A stretch of DNA of 64,000 nt, from positions 4,354,282 to 4,418,281 of the forward strand of contig NZ_KE650771.1 in NCBI RefSeq assembly GCF_000447295.1. Reading direction: 5' to 3'. Numbering within the stretch: position 1 is the stretch's first letter; each line of letters starts with the position of its first letter. Below, piece after piece: positions 58,522-64,000 of this stretch. The translations under genes and the position numbers were made by a program. The DNA is from Fischerella sp. PCC 9431. Its GTDB lineage: Bacteria; Cyanobacteriota; Cyanobacteriia; Cyanobacteriales; Nostocaceae. The notes beneath the pieces were generated by a model. That model was given only the letters and a program-made list of their open reading frames with translations, had not been told where the DNA came from and searched no databases.

Positions 58522-60213
58522 ATGTTATTTAAGTTACAAAAGTATCAATTAGCGTGGCAGTGTTTTCGTTCTTGGGTAGGCTTTCCTTACGTAACTTTGT
58601 TATTTTGGATACTGCCATTATTATTATTCAATTCTGGGCATAGTAGCTTGATGGCCCATGACGAAGGACTTTATGCTTGGCGATCGCGTCAAATGTTTGA
58701 TTCTGGTAATTGGATCAATCCTTGGTCACAACCCCATCATAAAACCCCAGGCCCTTATTGGTTAATTGCCAGTTTTTACACCCTATTTGGTATCAGTGAA
58801 ACTAGTGTACGTCTGCCAAGTATGATTTTGGGTGTATTGAGTATATTCATACTCTATGAAATCGGCAAAATTTTATTAAATCAAAAAATTGCTTGGTTAG
58901 CTGCGGCAATTTTGAGCGTGGAATTTTTGTGGTTACAATACTGTCGTTTAGGTACGCCTGATGTACCAATGATTTGTTTGGTACTTTTGGCAATTTTGGC
59001 TTTATTAAAAGCAGAATTAAATCCTAAATATTGCTCTATTTATAGCTTGGTTGCTGGTGTTTGTTTTGGTTTAGGTTTTTTGGTCAGAAGCTTTATGATT
59101 TTTTTGCCAATGATTGCTTTGCTTCCTTATTTGATTGGGGAACATCGCCGTCATCGTCATCTGACAAACCCTCTGTTGTATTTAGGTTTTTTGCTGGGTT
59201 TGATTCCGACGTTAATTTGGCTGTGGTTAAATTTTTCCAGCTACGGTATTGATACTATAGAAGAATTATTAGAATTTGTATTGCGTCTCGGTTCCAAAGA
59301 ACGAGGAAATAATGGGGTTTTATTTTATCTCTGGAATGTCCCGATTAAAGCCTTTCCTTGGTCTTTATTTGCTCTAGTTGGTGTATTTTTAGCTTGGCGT
59401 CGTCCTATTTATCGCTATCAATTAATTTTAGTTGGTTTGCCATTAGTTTTATTTTTGGAAATTACTTTTTTCTCGACTCGTTTACCTCACTATAGTCTTT
59501 CGCTTTATCCTTTTATTGCATTGCTAGCAGCTTTAGGATTGGACTGGCTGGCTAGTATGGGTTTTGATGGCAAAATCAAGATTAGAGAAGTAGGGAAAAA
59601 TAAACAAACAATATTAGCTCATATCAACAAAGTTCCTCGTAATCTTAGTTATGGATTTGGTGTGCTAGCTATTTTATTGTTGTTTACGAGTAGCTTTGTG
59701 TTTATTTGGGGTAGTGGTGATCTTCGCAAATATGCAACTGTTGGTTTGGCTTTAGGCTGTGGTTGCTTGATTTTACCTTTAGTGTGGATTGGTCGTTATC
59801 GCTTTGGTAAAAAGTTTCTCAACTCCAACTACTGGTTAGCTGGTTGGTTGATTCCAGCTTGGTTAGCTTTGGCTGTTGTTGCTGGTCAAGGCTTTTTGAG
59901 TGATTACAATCCAGACATGAGAAGTTTTTTAGCACAACCTGCGATCGCTCAAATTTTGCAGAATCATTCTATTCTGTTTGTGAAAGTTGGAGGAAAAACC
60001 GGAGTGCTACTTGATTTCTACACTCCTCACCACGGTGACGATGTAGATACAATTTCAGAACTACCAGTTTATAGCTATGCTTGGATCTCTCCACAACGAG
60101 TAACTGATTTATCTACACCTCATCGTGTTTTGGGTACTGTGCAGAAACACCAATTAATTCAAGTTTTACCCAATGACGCCTTATGTGAATTAAAAATATC
60201 TCTTATCCTGTAA
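58522..60213 (+). CDS. GT39/ArnT-like membrane glycosyltransferase
   Basis: Protein of 563 aa with about 11-12 membrane segments. The first loop carries HDEGLYAWRSRQMFDSGNW (DE motif that binds the lipid-phosphate sugar donor), then HHKTPGPYWLIASFYTLFG, the pattern of ArnT and protein mannosyltransferases. It transfers a sugar from a polyprenyl phosphate donor in the periplasmic space. Acceptor unknown. Divergent from the methyltransferase. Confidence 0.88.
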   Translation: MLFKLQKYQLAWQCFRSWVGFPYVTLLFWILPLLLFNSGHSSLMAHDEGLYAWRSRQMFDSGNWINPWSQPHHKTPGPYWLIASFYTLFGISETSVRLPSMILGVLSIFILYEIGKILLNQKIAWLAAAILSVEFLWLQYCRLGTPDVPMICLVLLAILALLKAELNPKYCSIYSLVAGVCFGLGFLVRSFMIFLPMIALLPYLIGEHRRHRHLTNPLLYLGFLLGLIPTLIWLWLNFSSYGIDTIEELLEFVLRLGSKERGNNGVLFYLWNVPIKAFPWSLFALVGVFLAWRRPIYRYQLILVGLPLVLFLEITFFSTRLPHYSLSLYPFIALLAALGLDWLASMGFDGKIKIREVGKNKQTILAHINKVPRNLSYGFGVLAILLLFTSSFVFIWGSGDLRKYATVGLALGCGCLILPLVWIGRYRFGKKFLNSNYWLAGWLIPAWLALAVVAGQGFLSDYNPDMRSFLAQPAIAQILQNHSILFVKVGGKTGVLLDFYTPHHGDDVDTISELPVYSYAWISPQRVTDLSTPHRVLGTVQKHQLIQVLPNDALCELKISLIL

Positions 60214-60900
60214 GGGTTTCAAGGATAGTTCAAAATTCTTGTTTTGTGACTATCGACGAACTTAAAAGGGTTTGGAAACTTAATTCACATTAGAAGTCAA
60301 TGAGCAATGACAAATGACGAACCAAACAAGTTAACTTTATGTGTATCGACATACTTATAAATATTCTGATTTATTTATTTATGGGATAATATTTGAGTAA
60401 CTTGCTCAGGAAGCATCTCATATGTGCAAAAGACCTTTGGCGATCGCAAATCGCGCTTATGCAGGTAAAATCCGCTTGATATCACTATATATAGTAGTGC
60501 CAGTGGGTTGAGTTTGTGTAACTCGATTGAAATTGCCAATTTGCAAGTTTGGGATCATCCCTTTGTTCAGGTTGCAAATAGAGAATTTAAAGACGCCAAT
60601 AGAATATTTTTAAGCTGAGATTTTCAAGCGTTCGGGTGAGCAACTAAGAATTTTATCAAGTTCAAGAAGGATTGACTATTACTTCACCAAGCCAAAATTG
60701 ATAAATATTGACCGGGGATATCTACCCTCCACTCTTCAAAAAAGTGGAGATTTAGGGTGAGGTGACAGGGAAAAGAATTAAACTCATCCCTGACTTTTTA
60801 CCCAAGTGCAACAAAATTTTTGGTGGATTATTTAGTATTCTTCCTCTCTACGCTGCTCATACCCTAAGTTACTGCCGTTGTTAGACTTGTGTGGTGTTAC
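60214..60900. other. Gap with relic of IS terminal repeat
   Basis: 687 bp without a convincing gene. At 60281-60293 the string TAATTCACATTAG matches 13 bases of the IS982-type terminal repeat at 21224. A palindrome ACTATATATAGT is at about 60484-60495. The remainder is AT-rich; no operator was recognised. Confidence 0.5.
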
Positions 60901-63468
60901 ATGCAACAGAGGCGGATTAAGCAAATACCTCCATTCATTTTCCCTTTTGAGGTTATCAAACCCAATGGGAATGTATTGTCTGTGGTTTTTGGTGCAGATA
61001 CCAATGATCCCTTAGCAGATTTTTCCATTCCTTATCAAATCAGACGATCTGATCAAAATGTGCGGCGAGAATTAGAAAATAAATTAGAAGAATTTCGCCG
61101 GCTTTTGATTGTCGGACAAGCAGGAATCGGGAAAACACGAGAAGCAGTAGAATTAGCACAACTTTATAACCGAGAAGGTTGGACAGTTCTCTGGCTCAAA
61201 TCTGACGGATGGATCAATGAGCCAAATCAAGAACAATTGCAAAAAATCGGTGCTAATCGCAAGTTACTGTTTTTACTTGACGATCTCAATCAAAGAATAC
61301 ATTATAGTCTTCCCAAATTACCCCCCGGACTAGAAGAATCGGAATTAGCTCCTTTGACTATACCGTTGCAACAACAATTGTGGCGAGTTCTAGAAGTTTA
61401 TGAACGGTTCTATGGTCAGGATAAAATACGGGTGATTGCTACTGCTCGCGATGAAACAGAGTTAGTAGATTCAGCTACTGAATGGGAAAAACAACAATGG
61501 CAACGTTTTCAGGTTTATGAATTAGCAAAACCAGAAAACGCAGCAATTGTTCAGCTACTAAGTAATACTGTCGCGCAAACTGACATAAGAAGTAACGAAG
61601 AAGAATATGAGGCGATCGCCCAAAAAAATGACTCGACTTTCATGAATGCGATCGCCAATCTTCGTCGGTTGAGAAACCAAGATCTAGCTTTAATCTTTAG
61701 CAATTACAGTGATGATTGCCAAGATACTTGGGAAAAATGCTACATCGATGCCATCAAAAAACACCCAGCTAGCAGATATGTTTACGATGCCATAGATTTG
61801 CTACAACAATTGCATCTGTCAGTTGAGCGATTTATCCTAGAACCAACTGTTTTATTAATGATGGGGGATCACTCCCAGCAACAATTACAGCATCGTTGGC
61901 TGGTTCGGCGAGTTCTCAATGATTTGATTGCCAGTGATTTTATCCTGAATCCGCGCGATCGCCAAATAGCAGCCAGAGGTAGGCAAATAAAAGTCGATGA
62001 ATATGTGAGACCATTATCTGAATTGGTCTTGCGGCTAACAAATAAATACCCACAGCAAATGCTGGGTAAACTGTTTAATTTTGCCTGCCAACTATTAAAC
62101 TTAAATCACCCCCAACAAGCCTTAACTTGCTTCGACCAACTTCTGAAATATCACTGTGAAATTTCGGGAATTTGGTTTTATAGAGGTGTAGCTCTATACT
62201 TCTTAGGAAGTTATGAAGAAGCAGTTGCATCCTATGACAAAGCCTTGGCTCTTCACAGTGACTCGTACCAAGGTTGGTATAATCGCAGCCTAGCATTGCA
62301 CCTATCAGGATGCTACGAAGAAGCAGTCGATTCCTATGACCAAGCCCTTGCCATCAAACCTGATCTAGATCAAGGTTGGTATAACCGAGGCGTTGCACTG
62401 TATTTTTTGGGACGTGATCAAGAAGCAGTTGCTTCCTATGACAAAGCACTGGCGCTCAAAAGCGATTATTACCAAGCTGATTACAGCCGATGTCAAGCAC
62501 TAGAAAACTTGGGACGCCACCAAGAAGCAGTTGCTTGCTACGATAAAGTGCTGGCGATCAAAAGCGATCATTACCAAGCTTGGTATCACAGAGGCAATGC
62601 ATTGTACTTATTAAAACACTACGATGAAGCAGTTGCTTCCTACGATCAAGCCCTGGCGCTCAAAAGCGACTATTACCAAGCTTGGTACAACGGCAGTGTA
62701 GTCCTATACATATTAGGATTATACGAGGAAGTAGTCACATCCTGTGAAAAAGTTGTACAAATAAAACCCGACCATTACCAAGCCTGGTATAACAAGGGCA
62801 ATGCATTGTATTTTTTGGGACACTACGAAGACGCAATTGCAGCTTACGACAAAGTGCTGTTGATTCAGCCAGACTATGATCAAGCCTGGTACAATCGCAG
62901 TGTCGCCCTATACTCTCTAGGCTTATATGAAGAAGTAGTGACATCCTCTGATAAAGTAGTGGCGATCGCACCCAATCATTACAAAGCCTGGTACAACCGA
63001 GGAAATGGACTATACTCGTTAGGCAAATATCAAGATGCATTAGCTTCCTACGACAAAGCACTAGCAATCAAGCCCGATTATTACGAAGCTTTGTATAACC
63101 GGGGTGTGGTTCTGGGAAATTTGGGAGACTACAAACAAGCAGTTATTTGCTACGATCAAGCACTGGCTATCCAACCTCACAACTACCAAGCCTGGTACAG
63201 TCGAGGTAATGCACTCAATAAATTAGGTTCTTATCAAGAAGCGCTGATTAGCCTTAACAAAGCAATTGCACTAGTTCCTGATTCCTTTGAAGCTCATTAC
63301 AACAAAGCTTGCTGTTATGCTTTGCAAGAAAATCTCGAATTAGCCCTTGAAAGCTTACAACGAGCCATTAGTCTCAATCCCGAATGTCGCAAGACAGTAA
63401 AAACCAACTCCTGCTTTCAAAAAGTTCTCACAGATGAGCGGTTTCAAAAATTGATTGCTTTGGAATAG
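60901..63468 (+). CDS. P-loop NTPase fused to twelve TPR repeats
   Basis: Protein of 855 aa. A STAND/NB-ARC-like NTPase at the N-terminus has Walker A VGQAGIGKT (residues about 71-79) and Walker B LLFLLDDLN (122-130), followed by ATARDETEL and a helical middle. From about residue 422 twelve near-identical 34-residue TPR units run without interruption (pattern AWYNRGNALYxLGxYEEAVA), with one more degenerate unit before. Proteins of this layout sense ligands or assemble. No adjacent effector or known defence gene is seen. ATG at 60901 is chosen over GTG at 60889. Confidence 0.85.
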   Translation: MQQRRIKQIPPFIFPFEVIKPNGNVLSVVFGADTNDPLADFSIPYQIRRSDQNVRRELENKLEEFRRLLIVGQAGIGKTREAVELAQLYNREGWTVLWLKSDGWINEPNQEQLQKIGANRKLLFLLDDLNQRIHYSLPKLPPGLEESELAPLTIPLQQQLWRVLEVYERFYGQDKIRVIATARDETELVDSATEWEKQQWQRFQVYELAKPENAAIVQLLSNTVAQTDIRSNEEEYEAIAQKNDSTFMNAIANLRRLRNQDLALIFSNYSDDCQDTWEKCYIDAIKKHPASRYVYDAIDLLQQLHLSVERFILEPTVLLMMGDHSQQQLQHRWLVRRVLNDLIASDFILNPRDRQIAARGRQIKVDEYVRPLSELVLRLTNKYPQQMLGKLFNFACQLLNLNHPQQALTCFDQLLKYHCEISGIWFYRGVALYFLGSYEEAVASYDKALALHSDSYQGWYNRSLALHLSGCYEEAVDSYDQALAIKPDLDQGWYNRGVALYFLGRDQEAVASYDKALALKSDYYQADYSRCQALENLGRHQEAVACYDKVLAIKSDHYQAWYHRGNALYLLKHYDEAVASYDQALALKSDYYQAWYNGSVVLYILGLYEEVVTSCEKVVQIKPDHYQAWYNKGNALYFLGHYEDAIAAYDKVLLIQPDYDQAWYNRSVALYSLGLYEEVVTSSDKVVAIAPNHYKAWYNRGNGLYSLGKYQDALASYDKALAIKPDYYEALYNRGVVLGNLGDYKQAVICYDQALAIQPHNYQAWYSRGNALNKLGSYQEALISLNKAIALVPDSFEAHYNKACCYALQENLELALESLQRAISLNPECRKTVKTNSCFQKVLTDERFQKLIALE

Positions 63469-63515
63469 GCGATCGGGCAATATTGCTTAAGGATTTTTCG
63501 GCATAATTTTGTCAT

Positions 63516-63540
63516 GTAGAGACGCGATAAATCGCGTCTC
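63516..63540. repeat. GTAGAGACG palindrome after TPR gene
   Basis: GAGACGCGAT (63519-63528), two bases, ATCGCGTCTC (63531-63540), preceded by GTA. Third member of the family also seen at 866 and 50636. It lies about 50 bp after the stop codon. Confidence 0.85.
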
Positions 63541-63630
63541 ATATTCTGAATGCGTCGCTAAGAGATTTACGAAGTAAAAGCTAGATTTTTGGGTGAAAAA
63601 TCTGCCTGATGACTTGTGAAGCTCATTTAC

Positions 63631-63810
63631 GACTCAGAAACTTGATTTAAAACTCAGAAACTTGATTTAAAACTCAGAAACTTGATTTAAAACTCAGAAA
63701 CCTGATTTAAAACTCAGAAACCTGATTTAAAACTCAGAAACCTGATTTAAAACTCAGAAACCTGATTTAAAACTCAGAAACCTGATTTAAAACTCAGAAA
63801 CCTGATTTAA
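63631..63810. repeat. Tandem array, nine 20-bp units
   Basis: Nine units of 20 bp, AACTCAGAAACYTGATTTAA, start at 63631, 63651 and so on to 63791. The first three have CTTGATTT and the last six CCTGATTT, so variants are grouped. The array ends two bases before the stop codon of the next, minus-strand gene. Confidence 0.96.
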
Positions 63811-63812
63811 CT

Positions 63813-64000
63813 TCAAGACAACGAGGGAATTCTTGCTAAGATACCTTTCTTGAGAGGTTCGGGACGTTCTGACCAAGGTAACAAACCATCAGGTTTATCA
63901 TAATATTTGCTTGCACATTCAAGAATAGCAGCCGCACTATCATCTACTGGTAAATCTCCGAACATATAAGTTAGCTTTCCAGAACCAGCGAAAGCGACAA
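63813..64000 (-). CDS. C-terminal part of an unidentified protein
   Basis: The last 61 codons and a TGA stop are in the window; the 5' part is beyond it. Readable segment: AFAGSGKLTYMFGDLPVDDS, then ILECASKYYDKPDGLLPW and a C-terminus ARIPSLS. Codon use is like that of the neighbours. I do not recognise the family. Confidence 0.6.
   Translation of the reverse strand, partial: VAFAGSGKLTYMFGDLPVDDSAAAILECASKYYDKPDGLLPWSERPEPLKKGILARIPSLS

Noticed and set aside
60214-60888. Possible gene in the gap before the TPR protein
   Set aside because: No frame longer than a few dozen codons with a start signal; only a palindrome and an IS-repeat relic were found.
63631-63810. CRISPR-like appearance of the terminal array
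   Set aside because: Units of 20 bp follow one another without spacers; same for arrays at 1000 and 27870.

Overview
The window is chromosomal DNA of a cyanobacterium, most likely a filamentous, heterocyst-forming type (Nostocales-like; the group is an inference). Direct support: the octamer GCGATCGC (HIP1) recurs throughout; phycobilisome (apcD), photosystem II (psb32, psb28) and NDH-1 (ndhH) genes are present; intergenic DNA is full of short tandem 7-, 9-, 20- and 21-base repeats. No tRNA, rRNA or CRISPR array was recognised.

Layout. 1-5.3 kb: RibD-like reductase, GNAT protein, DUF4346-like protein, Psb32, NADAR enzyme, Uma2 nuclease. 5.3-9.5 kb: purF and purL, the latter with a repeat-derived in-frame insert. 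9.5-10.8 kb: largely gene-free, holding a perfect CRP-type site followed by a short terminated unit that may be a small RNA. 10.8-17.6 kb: apcD, rlmD, an anti-sigma-type ATPase, small cyanobacterial proteins, asnS, a LuxR-type response regulator and a [2Fe-2S] protein without an obvious start codon. 17.8-20.2 kb: groES-groEL with a perfect CIRCE operator. 20.2-21.2 kb: a frameshifted IS982-type insertion sequence. 21.3-25.6 kb: Rpn-family nuclease, methyltransferase, ndhH, rsmH. 25.7-31.3 kb: marR divergent from an RND efflux pair, with a doubled palindromic operator between them. 32-37.7 kb: histidine kinase, CheR-PAS and two CheB proteins, all on the minus strand. 37.8-45.1 kb: fused peptide-type ABC ATPase, ssb, FAD monooxygenase, UgpC/MalK-type ATPase, cysS. 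45.2-50.6 kb: His-rich CobW GTPase, second Rpn protein, dtd, psb28, moaB, helicase. 50.7-58.4 kb: pseudo-orthocaspase, sat, alanine-racemase-like enzyme, a lipoprotein/unknown pair, methyltransferase. 58.5-64 kb: GT39-type glycosyltransferase, NTPase-TPR protein, and the 3' end of one more gene.

Genes that probably act together: purF/purL (purines); groES/groEL (chaperonin, HrcA/CIRCE control); marR with the efflux pair; the CheB-CheB-CheR-kinase set, which looks like a split version of proteins often fused in one chain. Most other neighbours are unrelated housekeeping genes, usual for such genomes.

The most interesting material is largely between genes. Eleven of the twelve tail-to-tail gene junctions carry an inverted repeat, from unrelated families. 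One palindrome family (starting GTAGAGACG) supplies the stop codon of two genes. Three tandem arrays each hold nine units. Start codons were moved from the longest possible frame where a Shine-Dalgarno, signal peptide or family start favoured it; those choices are stated. All family assignments rest on motif recognition by eye, not on database searches.
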